Below, piece after piece: positions 1 to 5,594 of a stretch of DNA of 6,390 bases. A program made the position numbers and the translations under genes. How positions within the stretch are numbered: position 1 is the first letter of the stretch; every line of letters begins with the position of its first letter. Under the pieces are notes generated by a model. That model had not been told where the DNA came from. It did not search any database and saw nothing but the letters and a program-made list of their open reading frames with translations. The DNA comes from Candidatus Nitrosotalea sp. FS. Lineage in GTDB: Archaea > Thermoproteota > Nitrososphaeria > Nitrososphaerales > Nitrosopumilaceae. Location: the NCBI RefSeq assembly GCF_011319475.1, contig NZ_RCMC01000291.1, positions 1 to 6,390 on the forward strand, read 5' to 3'.

Positions 1-1
1 A

Positions 2-10
2 TTATATAAT
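2..10 (+). promoter_or_regulatory. TATA-like box for the TIR gene
   Basis: TTATATAAT lies inside the perfect palindrome ATTATATAAT (1-10). Spacing predicts transcription starting near 32, leaving a leader of about 17 bases before the ATG at 49. No Shine-Dalgarno sequence is seen in that leader. The box sits at the window edge, so any BRE upstream is not visible. This is inference from spacing and composition only. Confidence 0.4.
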
Positions 11-48
11 AACCACAATTAATCTAACATTGATTTTATTTTAAAAAT

Positions 49-705
49 ATGGTAACTGCCTCAATTGAAATATTTCTTAGCCATGCAAACAAAGACAAGA
101 AAATCGCCAAGAAATTTGCCGATGAATTAAACCAGTATGGATTGAAGATCTTTGTAGCTCATGAAGATATCGAGATTGGTGATAAATGGGAATCTATACT
201 GTTTAACAAAATTAAAGAATGTGATTTGTTTGTAACATTACTTTCCAAGAATTTTCACAGTGCACAATATACTGACCATGAAGTAGGAATAGCTTATGGA
301 TTGAACAAGCTCATCTTTCCTGTGCGATTTGATGATACTGTACCATACGGATTCATGTCTAAATTTCAAGCTAAAAAAATATCTCCAGAAATAGACAAAG
401 ATGAGATTACAAAATTATTCTTTGCCATGGTCTCAAAAAGTGAGAAGGGTACAGAAATGATACATAAACTAATTGAAGAGTTTGGAGATTCTGACTCGTA
501 TGATAGAGCAAATAAGACTTCGGACATACTTTCTCAATGTACTGACTTCTCAGATGAACAATTAAACCAAATATCGTATACTTTTCTACATAATGACCAG
601 ATTAGAGATGGATTTAGATCTGGACGTTGGTGTACAGATTTGATAAAAAGTAATTGGAAGAGATTGGACAAAGATTTGCATTATAGATTAGAAAAACACA
701 TGTAA
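49..705 (+). CDS. Stand-alone TIR-domain protein (putative NAD-processing/immune effector)
   Basis: This is a predicted cytosolic protein of 218 residues. Residues 6-111 read as a TIR fold: strand A with the box-1-like IFLSHANKD (8-16), an alpha-A helix, the BB-loop region around FVAHEDIEIGDKW (35-47), strand C DLFVTLLS (59-66), then SAQYTDHE (71-78). E78 sits where the catalytic glutamate of NAD-cleaving TIR domains is found. The following VGIAYGLNKLIFPVRFD (79-95) matches strand D. Residues 112-218 are charged and probably helical, with an FSDEQLNQI segment (167-175) and an N-D-Q-I motif (182-185). I cannot name this part; it may be a sensing or oligomerisation module. There is no membrane segment. 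The ATG is fixed by an in-frame TGA at 31-33 with no other start between. Known TIR proteins of prokaryotes act in phage defence or as NAD hydrolases/cyclases. No defence partner is visible downstream, and the upstream neighbour lies outside the window. Confidence 0.85.
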   Translation: MVTASIEIFLSHANKDKKIAKKFADELNQYGLKIFVAHEDIEIGDKWESILFNKIKECDLFVTLLSKNFHSAQYTDHEVGIAYGLNKLIFPVRFDDTVPYGFMSKFQAKKISPEIDKDEITKLFFAMVSKSEKGTEMIHKLIEEFGDSDSYDRANKTSDILSQCTDFSDEQLNQISYTFLHNDQIRDGFRSGRWCTDLIKSNWKRLDKDLHYRLEKHM

Positions 706-717
706 AGTTTTGTTCGA

Positions 718-833
718 TTGTAGATTTTTACGTCTAATTGAGGAATATTCTATTTTTGTTTGCGTTTAGATTGCCAAGTCTTTGAGTAACGTCAAACTCT
801 TACGTGGTTACGGCATATCAATCAAATCTACAA
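718..833. repeat. 10-bp inverted repeat framing the convergent intergenic region
   Basis: TTGTAGATTT (718-727) is the exact reverse complement of AAATCTACAA (824-833). The arms sit between the convergent TIR gene and the small gene at 865-1113. Short T-runs (724-729 and 753-757 on +; A-run 852-856, i.e. T5 on -) fit archaeal U-rich termination for both genes. The 96-base interior shows no tRNA or other RNA that I can recognise. A long-range hairpin or chance are both possible. Confidence 0.3.
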
Positions 834-864
834 AACAATAGAATCATTCTCAAAAATTGTGCGG

Positions 865-1113
865 TTAAAATGAATCTTTATGTACTAACGATTTTTGTCT
901 CAAATAATATTTTGTACTAAATCCAAAGTGTTTCAATTCAGTGTATATCTCAAGCAGATCATAATAGCTAAACTTGATTTTTCCAAGGTCTTCTCTGCTT
1001 ATTCCAAATTTGTTTATTACATCCAAGAGGAAATCCCTGTTAACTAGGCCAATAACATGTGAACCATCATCTCTTATGATGCAATGGCCTAATCTTACAG
1101 TTGTTTCATGCAT
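865..1113 (-). CDS. Small soluble hypothetical protein (82 aa)
   Basis: This is an 82-residue predicted cytosolic protein of no family that I recognise. The N-terminal part (VRLGHCIIRDDGSHVIGLV, 6-24) looks like a short beta-hairpin with one cysteine (C11). It is followed by charged helices around residues 27-40 and 50-63 and a basic, tyrosine-containing tail (TKYYLRQKS, 67-75). There is no signal peptide or membrane segment. The start is well fixed: an in-frame TGA lies three codons upstream of the ATG, and a TATA-like TAATAAATA is centred 26 bases before it, which predicts a leaderless mRNA. An open frame on the opposite strand (974-1207) is its shadow: it is rich in S, W and C and has no promoter. 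The gene converges on the TIR gene with a 159-base gap. The even mix of charged and hydrophobic residues and the promoter placement make it a likely real gene of unknown role. Confidence 0.7.
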   Translation of the reverse strand: MHETTVRLGHCIIRDDGSHVIGLVNRDFLLDVINKFGISREDLGKIKFSYYDLLEIYTELKHFGFSTKYYLRQKSLVHKDSF

Positions 1114-1134
1114 AGCTAATCAAACAATTTTCTG

Positions 1135-1143
1135 TATTTATTA
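1135..1143 (-). promoter_or_regulatory. TATA-like box, leaderless promoter of 865-1113 gene
   Basis: On the minus strand this reads TAATAAATA, centred about 26 bases upstream of the ATG at 1113. Archaeal transcription usually starts 24-28 bases after the box centre, so the transcript should begin at or next to the A of the ATG. No Shine-Dalgarno sequence is present, which agrees with leaderless translation. Confidence 0.5.
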
Positions 1144-1235
1144 TTGGTCTTCCAAATTTGGAAATCATGGACGTATAGTACCATTATTCTGGAACTCTAC
1201 CTCATAACCTTGTAATTTCCTTTGAAGGTATAATT

Positions 1236-1430
1236 TCAGGTATGTGATTTGACTGCTCCAGAACATATGTCACTTAGTACCTGTGAGTTGTATTGTTGCT
1301 CTGGATGAGGTTCAACACTGGTCTTAGGAAGCATCTTGCAGAACACGTCGGGAAAGAGATAATCTGCCATTAAGTAGACTCCAATCAAGAGGCCTCCGAT
1401 TAAAATCACTAGTCCTAACAGTGGTCGCAT
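1236..1430 (-). CDS. Small membrane-anchored hypothetical protein (64 aa)
   Basis: This 64-residue orphan has an N-terminal hydrophobic helix (about residues 4-25, LLGLVILIGGLLIGVYLM) after a single arginine. This is typical of an uncleaved signal anchor. The remaining ~38 residues would face outward and carry two cysteines (C31, C56), a proline-rich middle (PHPEQQ, 41-46) and a short polar tail. The start is fixed by an in-frame TAA two codons upstream of the ATG. A TATA-like TATTATA centred about 27 bases before the ATG predicts a leaderless transcript. It lies in the same direction as the 865-1113 gene but is separated by 122 bases containing that gene's own promoter, so the two are probably not one operon. 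No family is recognised. The two outward cysteines could form a disulfide or hold a ligand, which is speculation. Confidence 0.6.
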   Translation of the reverse strand: MRPLLGLVILIGGLLIGVYLMADYLFPDVFCKMLPKTSVEPHPEQQYNSQVLSDICSGAVKSHT

Positions 1431-1453
1431 AAATTAGTTATCTTCTGTCGGCC

Positions 1454-1460
1454 TATAATA
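1454..1460 (-). promoter_or_regulatory. TATA-like box for the 1236-1430 gene
   Basis: The minus strand reads TATTATA, centred about 27 bases before the ATG at 1430, which fits a leaderless start. A second AT-rich candidate (TTTAAAATTA, minus strand, 1462-1471) would instead give a leader of about 10 bases. I cannot decide between them from sequence alone. Confidence 0.4.
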
Positions 1461-1533
1461 GTAATTTTAAATCATTTCAAACATGGTCAATTTTTCCAAT
1501 GCCCTTTCTGTTGACGGTGAGTAAAAATAGGAT

Positions 1534-1540
1534 GTATATA
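1534..1540 (+). promoter_or_regulatory. TATA-like box for the 1598-1981 gene
   Basis: GTATATA (1534-1540) predicts a start near 1563 and a leader of about 35 bases before the GTG at 1598. A weaker CTCTAAAA (1569-1576) is placed for a leaderless start at that GTG. The region 1431-1597 otherwise separates two divergent genes and holds no reading frame that I support. Confidence 0.35.
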
Positions 1541-1597
1541 GAAAAAAAGAGAGAAAAACTACGTAAACCTCTAAAACAATGATGATTCTAAGATCTC

Positions 1598-1981
1598 GTG
1601 AAACATGCATTTGTTTACATTCCAAGTTGTATAGTTCTAGTCAGCATAGGAGGTTTTGCAATGTATCATTTTTCGGTATCACAACCATTTGATGAAACAA
1701 TATCTCTACTTAATCATCCAGCACCAGACTGTGTGGGATACATACCAAAAGCAAAAGCATTAGCAGAAAATTCAATCGGTCAAGCAACGATATCTTCCTA
1801 TAATCTTCACTTTGATGGTATCCAGTGTCATTTTGAACCAGGCACTAATGGTACTTCCAAATTACAATCAATCATGGTATCATACCAGTCTCCGTCTGGA
1901 TGGGCAATGACATTTACAGAAGATCCATTGCTGACTACCGTAATAAATTCCACAATATTTCCACCTAGAAATTTTGGCTAG
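1598..1981 (+). CDS. Anchored extracytoplasmic hypothetical protein (127 aa)
   Basis: This is a 127-residue protein with an N-terminal signal anchor (about residues 5-25, after MKH) and an outward domain of about 100 residues. The outer part contains C45 and C77, which could pair, a third cysteine within the membrane segment (C11), and two N-glycosylation sequons (NGT at 84, NST at 117). All of this fits the archaeal cell surface. The domain looks beta-rich (ISSYNLHFDGIQCHF, 65-79; IMVSYQSPSGWAMTF, 92-106). The start is a GTG: an in-frame TAA lies at 1589-1591 and no ATG falls between them. The next in-frame ATG (Met22) would cut off most of the hydrophobic helix, so GTG is preferred. No strong ribosome-binding site is seen. 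It stands alone, 148 bases before the exporter gene. No family is recognised. Confidence 0.65.
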   Translation: MKHAFVYIPSCIVLVSIGGFAMYHFSVSQPFDETISLLNHPAPDCVGYIPKAKALAENSIGQATISSYNLHFDGIQCHFEPGTNGTSKLQSIMVSYQSPSGWAMTFTEDPLLTTVINSTIFPPRNFG

Positions 1982-2059
1982 GAAAATAATTCTCCAAGAT
2001 AAACAAAAATCATTACAACTACTCTATAGACTCTGATAATACCTTGCAAAACAGATAAT

Positions 2060-2071
2060 ACTAATATTAGT
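2060..2071. promoter_or_regulatory. 12-bp perfect palindrome, possible operator of the MFS gene
   Basis: ACTAATATTAGT is a perfect palindrome about 60 bases upstream of the exporter ATG. It directly abuts the TATA-like TTCTATAAC (2071-2079). A dyad touching the promoter of a DHA2 exporter is where a local TetR/MarR/PadR-type repressor would be expected to bind. No such regulator gene is next to it, so the operator role is inference; AT-rich DNA also yields palindromes by chance. Confidence 0.35.
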
Positions 2072-2079
2072 TCTATAAC
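2071..2079 (+). promoter_or_regulatory. TATA-like box for the MFS exporter
   Basis: TTCTATAAC predicts transcription starting near 2102 and a leader of about 28 bases before the ATG at 2130. The leader contains an in-frame ATG-TAA pair (2121-2126) immediately before the real start. No clear Shine-Dalgarno sequence is present. Confidence 0.3.
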
Positions 2080-2129
2080 AAATAGAAGAAATCTTCAAAA
2101 ATACTGAAGTCAATAGTGGAATGTAATTT

Positions 2130-3578
2130 ATGTCAAATAATCAAAACCAGAACAATTCCGGATGGAAAACACTCATCATTTTGAGCTGTTTGGGTATCAT
2201 AGTCATGTTTGATGAAACCATGATCCTTCCAGCTATTCCTGATTTTGTTCGCAATTTTGCAATATCTTATAGCACTTCATCTTGGTTGCTCTCAGCATAT
2301 ATCATTGCAGCAGCTGTCATGACTCCTATTGCAGGTAGATTATCTGATATTTTTGGCAAGAAAAAAATGCTACTCATAGTGATGGCAGTATATACCGTTG
2401 GAGTTCTGTCAGGACGATTTGCCACAAACATCGAGTTTATGTTATTTGCAAGAGCATTACAAGGCGTTGGGATGTCCATGTTCCCAATCGCATTTGGAAT
2501 TATCCGTGAATCGCTTCCAGAGAAGAAATTTGCAACAGGCCAGACAATATTTGGTGCAACATTTCCCGCAGGTGCTATCATTGGTCTTGTAGGAGGTGCG
2601 GCAATAATTCAAAACTTTGGCTGGCAGGCCACGTTTTTAGCTATTGTACCTTTTGCAATAGCACTTTGGTTAGTGATACTAAAATTCATGCCTGTTTCAA
2701 AACCAACTCCAAGTGGAGAGAGCAGTGCACCCGTAGACAAGTCAATTGACATCAAGGGCACACTGCTTTTGGCAGTAACAATAGTGTCGTTTCTTAGTGG
2801 CATTACTTTTCTTCAAAGCAAAGAAATCGGATTCTATGTGGTTGGACTCTTTATAGTATCTGCAATATCGCTTGCAGCATTTATCATGACAGAAAAGAGA
2901 ACCAAGATGCCACTTCTTGATTTGAAACTAATGTCTAACAGAAACTTTCTTCCATCTACTATGATAATGATGTTGGTGTTTCTCTCTATTTTCACCGTAT
3001 ACCTTACAATTCCTGTAATGGTACGAAGTCCTGTTCCATTAGGATTTGGAGGTGATGCTCTAGCAGTTGCAAATGTGCAACTGCCATTCATGGTGGTGTT
3101 CTTGATAACTACGGTCATCTCGGGTTTTATTTTGAACAAAGTCAAAAATACTACAATAACACTGATTGGCACTTCGATAGCTACGATTGGTTTCTTTTTG
3201 CTAGTGATGTTCCATTCTTCTGAGCTTATGGTTTCAATAGGACTAACGGTACTTGCAGCTGGATTATCGCTTTCTATTGCAGGCGGCTTTAATGTAATAC
3301 TGGTCTCTGTACCGATGCAGATGACAGGAATTGCTCTTGGAATGACACTGCTTTTGGACCTGGTTGGAATGTCTATAGGACCAGTCTTTGCAGGAATATT
3401 TCAGGATACGTATCGTGGAACAATAAGTGGTGTGACCGGAGAATTTCCAACAGAAACAGCATATGTAGCCATATTTGTTGCGGCTGCTATAATTTCACTG
3501 TCTTCTGTGATTCTCTCAATTGTAGTCAATAGGAAAAATAATAGCCCAACAGAAGTAGAATCATTACAAGAAAAGTAA
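2130..3578 (+). CDS. MFS drug/proton antiporter, DHA2 (EmrB/QacA-like) family
   Basis: This 482-residue polytopic membrane protein most likely exports drugs or small organic compounds in exchange for protons. About 14 hydrophobic segments can be counted (roughly 13-33, 50-70, 80-95, 104-124, 140-160, 167-187, 209-228, 234-253, 275-297, 317-336, 343-361, 368-395, 398-424, 444-467), the DHA2 pattern. The first-helix motif is FDETMILPAIP (27-37) with membrane acid D28. Motif A is GRLSDIFGKKKM (69-80) and motif B is RALQGVG (108-114). The antiporter motif C region (AGAIIGLVGG, 147-156) keeps the glycines but has leucine where the family usually has proline in GP. A linker of about 20 polar residues (188-208) joins helices 6 and 7. 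The length is normal for the family. The ATG at 2130 has a stop two codons upstream. The substrate cannot be read from sequence. It stands alone and converges on the deacetylase gene. Confidence 0.9.
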   Translation: MSNNQNQNNSGWKTLIILSCLGIIVMFDETMILPAIPDFVRNFAISYSTSSWLLSAYIIAAAVMTPIAGRLSDIFGKKKMLLIVMAVYTVGVLSGRFATNIEFMLFARALQGVGMSMFPIAFGIIRESLPEKKFATGQTIFGATFPAGAIIGLVGGAAIIQNFGWQATFLAIVPFAIALWLVILKFMPVSKPTPSGESSAPVDKSIDIKGTLLLAVTIVSFLSGITFLQSKEIGFYVVGLFIVSAISLAAFIMTEKRTKMPLLDLKLMSNRNFLPSTMIMMLVFLSIFTVYLTIPVMVRSPVPLGFGGDALAVANVQLPFMVVFLITTVISGFILNKVKNTTITLIGTSIATIGFFLLVMFHSSELMVSIGLTVLAAGLSLSIAGGFNVILVSVPMQMTGIALGMTLLLDLVGMSIGPVFAGIFQDTYRGTISGVTGEFPTETAYVAIFVAAAIISLSSVILSIVVNRKNNSPTEVESLQEK

Positions 3579-3599
3579 TTCAAATGACAAACTTGTAAT
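3563..3599. terminator. Inverted repeat across convergent 3' ends, possible two-way terminator
   Basis: ATTACAAG (3563-3570) and CTTGTAAT (3592-3599) are exact reverse complements with a 21-base loop. The repeat begins inside the last codons of the MFS gene, spans the 20-base gap and touches the stop of the deacetylase gene. It could form a hairpin in either transcript. No long U-run follows on either side, so its function as a terminator is only suggested by position. Confidence 0.3.
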
Positions 3600-4711
3600 T
3601 ATTCATCATCGGCGTGCTTGGACTTTTTGATATGAGCACTAGCTTGCTTCCACTCTGATTTTAGTTGTTTTTCAAAGTCCTTGTATTCTCCTCTGGCTTT
3701 TTTTATCTTTGCCTTGCAATCATGCGCAACTTGTTTGTGATTATGTGAGGCATTTTTAATCTCTAAATGACATTGATGGATCATGTCTCGAATCGCAGTT
3801 CTTTTTTCTTTGAGGGTTGCATTACTTTCTTTTACATCTATTTCTTTTACCACATTAGCTGCTGGTTGGACTTGGCTTGGCGGCGGATCTGAGACGGCTA
3901 TATTTTCAAATGTTGTTATGCGTATTTTTTTGGCAAGAATCGAATCTATCAAGCTTGAAAGATTGCTTACTTGACTGTTGTCTATGACATCGACTTGTTG
4001 ACCATTTACAGTCTTGACAAAATTCTGTGGATGCAATACCACTATAGCGTATCCTCTTTTTGCTATGTTATTGTTGACAGAATCTAAAATTACAGAATTT
4101 GATACGGTTTGCCATATACCGTTTCGCTCATCCATAAATCCTGTAGTATCAGGAAATTGGAGTATGGAATATGGCTCAGAAGAAACAGATGGATTCCAAA
4201 TAAATCTATTATCATTTGTATGACTTGACCCAGCACTAAGTATTCCAATTCCTAGATTTGACATGGCCACCAGTGTCGAGTTGTTAAATGTGCCATAGGG
4301 TGGAATAAAGACATTTGATTTAACACCAAACAAGGTTTGCATTTTGTTGTTGGCCAAGTCAAGTGTTTTCTTTTGGTCTTGCTCGCTGAGCTTGGTATAA
4401 TCCACATGGTTCCATCCATGTATTGCCAATTCAAAGAGCCCTTTACCTTGACCCTCCTTGATTTTCTGTAGTATCTGTCCATCATTGCCAGTCGCATTCA
4501 TTACAATTCCAAGTGAAAGACTCTGGTCCTTTGATAGGAAGAGATTCATGACCTGAATCTGTGCTGAACGTAACCAATTATCGTGTATGTCATCAAGCCT
4601 GAATATTACACAATTACATGCAGGTTGTTTTCCAGTTTGCATAATTTGTGCTTCCACATATTGTTGTGAGATTCCAGAAATTAATACATAAGAAGCGATA
4701 CAGGCTAGCAT
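3599..4711 (-). CDS. Exported NodB-like polysaccharide deacetylase with lysine-rich C-terminal tail
   Basis: This 370-residue protein is predicted to remove acyl groups from, or otherwise act on, surface carbohydrates outside the cell. Residues 1-22 form a hydrophobic leader ending VEA-Q, a plausible signal-peptidase site, but there is no basic residue before the hydrophobic stretch. The NodB-type core spans about 34-272. Motif 1 is FRLDDI with D40/D41, motif 2 is HGWNH with metal-type H98 and H102, motif 3 is FIPPYG (135-140), and a late VVLHP carries H227. The usual arginine before PPYG is isoleucine, and TFDDG is replaced by RLDDI, so it belongs to a divergent branch and activity is not assured. 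A proline linker (276-283) leads to a helical, lysine-rich tail (about 290-370) with C314 and C332. Several N-x-S/T sequons (N72, N144, N250, N297, N320) fit a glycosylated surface protein. The ATG is the first start after an in-frame TGA. The gene is divergent from the receiver gene. Confidence 0.85.
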   Translation of the reverse strand: MLACIASYVLISGISQQYVEAQIMQTGKQPACNCVIFRLDDIHDNWLRSAQIQVMNLFLSKDQSLSLGIVMNATGNDGQILQKIKEGQGKGLFELAIHGWNHVDYTKLSEQDQKKTLDLANNKMQTLFGVKSNVFIPPYGTFNNSTLVAMSNLGIGILSAGSSHTNDNRFIWNPSVSSEPYSILQFPDTTGFMDERNGIWQTVSNSVILDSVNNNIAKRGYAIVVLHPQNFVKTVNGQQVDVIDNSQVSNLSSLIDSILAKKIRITTFENIAVSDPPPSQVQPAANVVKEIDVKESNATLKEKRTAIRDMIHQCHLEIKNASHNHKQVAHDCKAKIKKARGEYKDFEKQLKSEWKQASAHIKKSKHADDE

Positions 4712-4743
4712 GATTTTTGAAAGTTTGTAGGTATGGGGTTTGA

Positions 4744-4751
4744 TTACATAT
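4744..4751 (-). promoter_or_regulatory. TATA-like box for the deacetylase
   Basis: The minus strand reads ATATGTAA, centred about 36 bases before the ATG at 4711, which would give a leader of about 10 bases. A second AT-rich candidate (CTTAAATT, minus strand, 4786-4793) lies further upstream. The 233-base gap between this gene and the receiver gene serves two divergent promoters; I see no further gene in it. Confidence 0.3.
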
Positions 4752-4916
4752 CACGCCTTTGTTATGTCTAGAGTATGAAAAGTCGAATTTAAGATTCAGT
4801 AATGATTCCTACGCAATGTAGAAATATCATTTTCTGACAATTATGTAAGCGTCATGTGATGGTCAAGACAATTTTATGAAAAATGTGTGTATTTGAATTC
4901 TAAGACACCTTTGTTG

Positions 4917-4923
4917 TTATATA
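4917..4923 (+). promoter_or_regulatory. TATA box, leaderless promoter of the receiver gene
   Basis: TTATATA is centred at 4920, exactly 25 bases before the ATG at 4945. This is one of the best promoter matches in the window and decides the start codon: transcription should begin at the ATG. It excludes the TTG at 4936 and the out-of-frame ATG at 4928 from the mRNA. Confidence 0.6.
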
Positions 4924-4944
4924 CAAAATGCGAGCTTGCCAAGC

Positions 4945-5304
4945 ATGGCCCGGATTATGATTGCAGAAGATTCTGCTGCAACAAGACTAGTTCTGAAAGA
5001 CTCGCTTCACATAGGGCACCATGAACTAGTTGCAGAAGCAAAGGATGGCGCAGAAGCAATAGAGAAATTCAACAGTGTACATCCTGATGTCTTATTGCTT
5101 GACATATCCATGCCAAAAAAAGATGGAGTATCTGTCTTGCATGAAATAATGTCATCTGATCATGAAGCAAAAATCATCATGATAACTGCAGATGAAAACT
5201 TTAACACTATACACAAAAGTACTGCCGAAGGAGCCCAGGCCTATATCATAAAACCATTTAGTTTTACAGATGTACTAAATGCGATCACAATGGTACTAAA
5301 CTAG
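4945..5304 (+). CDS. CheY-like single-domain response regulator
   Basis: This 119-residue cytosolic receiver domain has no output domain. All key residues of the family are present (numbered from the ATG at 4945): acidic pocket E8/D9, phospho-acceptor D53 in LLLDISMPKKDG, switch T81 in IMITADE, Y100, and K103 in IIKPF. The protein should therefore be phosphorylated by a histidine kinase and signal by binding a partner, as CheY does on the archaeal motor adaptor or in other phosphorelays. An in-frame TTG at 4936 would add three residues (M-P-S), but the ATG at 4945 is preferred because a TATA box is centred 25 bases upstream and the strand-1 sequence ARIMIAED follows at once. No kinase, CheA/CheB or motility gene lies nearby, so the partner is unknown. 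It is divergent from the deacetylase and followed by a small membrane gene with its own promoter. Confidence 0.92.
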   Translation: MARIMIAEDSAATRLVLKDSLHIGHHELVAEAKDGAEAIEKFNSVHPDVLLLDISMPKKDGVSVLHEIMSSDHEAKIIMITADENFNTIHKSTAEGAQAYIIKPFSFTDVLNAITMVLN

Positions 5305-5308
5305 TATA

Positions 5309-5339
5309 TTCAAGTGATGGAACCAGGTTACGACTTGAA
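5309..5339. repeat. 7-bp inverted repeat after the receiver gene
   Basis: TTCAAGT (5309-5315) pairs with ACTTGAA (5333-5339) around a 17-base loop that itself contains AACC and GGTT. It starts five bases after the receiver stop and ends just before the next gene's TATA-like box. It could be a 3' end hairpin of the receiver mRNA, but there is no U-run after it. Confidence 0.3.
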
Positions 5340-5343
5340 AATC

Positions 5344-5350
5344 TTTAAGA
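5344..5350 (+). promoter_or_regulatory. TATA-like box, leaderless promoter of 5373-5594 gene
   Basis: TTTAAGA is centred 26 bases upstream of the GTG at 5373. The spacing supports a leaderless transcript beginning with GUG and supports that non-ATG start over the internal ATG at 5412. Confidence 0.4.
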
Positions 5351-5372
5351 TCTATACAAAAATTACCATATT

Positions 5373-5594
5373 GTGATTCGCAGTTATAAAATTCTGATTA
5401 TTGGAGTGTGTATGGAGCTTTTTGTTTTGACCAATATTGTAATTTATCATCTTTTTCTTTCACATGCTTCGTATAGCTTGCTACTTGTCATCCTTGGCAA
5501 TATGATACATCCAATAATGTTTGGCGGAGTGGCAGTCCTATTGGCAGGAACGATACTCTTCTTTAATGATAAAAGAAAGATGTCAAAAATCTAG
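5373..5594 (+). CDS. Small two-helix membrane protein (73 aa)
   Basis: This 73-residue protein has two hydrophobic helices (about 7-29 and 34-64) and a basic end (FNDKRKMSKI, 64-73). A basic N-terminus (MIRSYK) and a basic C-terminus suggest both ends are cytoplasmic. Histidines H26, H31 and H46 lie near the helix ends and in the second helix. No family is recognised. The start is GTG: an in-frame TAA lies at 5346-5348, there is no ATG between, and a TATA-like box is centred 26 bases upstream. Starting instead at Met14 (5412) would remove half of helix 1. It follows the receiver gene by 68 bases on the same strand but appears to have its own promoter, and it ends inside a terminator-like hairpin. 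A role as a membrane partner of the receiver is possible but has no direct support. Confidence 0.6.
   Translation: MIRSYKILIIGVCMELFVLTNIVIYHLFLSHASYSLLLVILGNMIHPIMFGGVAVLLAGTILFFNDKRKMSKI

Noticed and set aside
706..864. tRNA or small structured RNA in the spacer
   Set aside because: No cloverleaf with T-loop consensus could be found; only short, isolated complementary arms are present.
49..1113. TIR gene and the 82-residue gene as a toxin-antitoxin or defence pair
   Set aside because: They are convergent with separate promoters and 159 bases apart, unlike the usual co-transcribed arrangement.
974..1207. Plus-strand open frame of 77 codons opposite the small gene at 865-1113
   Set aside because: Its composition (many Ser, Trp, Cys and Leu without domain pattern) looks like an antisense shadow, and the minus-strand frame has the better promoter and protein-like composition.
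2267..3583. Several open frames antisense to or within the MFS gene
   Set aside because: They lie wholly or mostly inside a well-supported membrane transporter and mirror its hydrophobic codons; none has domain features or a promoter.
3783..4497. Open frames overlapping the deacetylase gene on both strands
   Set aside because: They overlap a clear NodB-like domain with recognisable motifs and have implausible composition.
4928..4960. Short ATG frame just before the receiver start
   Set aside because: It encodes only ten residues and would lie upstream of the predicted leaderless transcription start.
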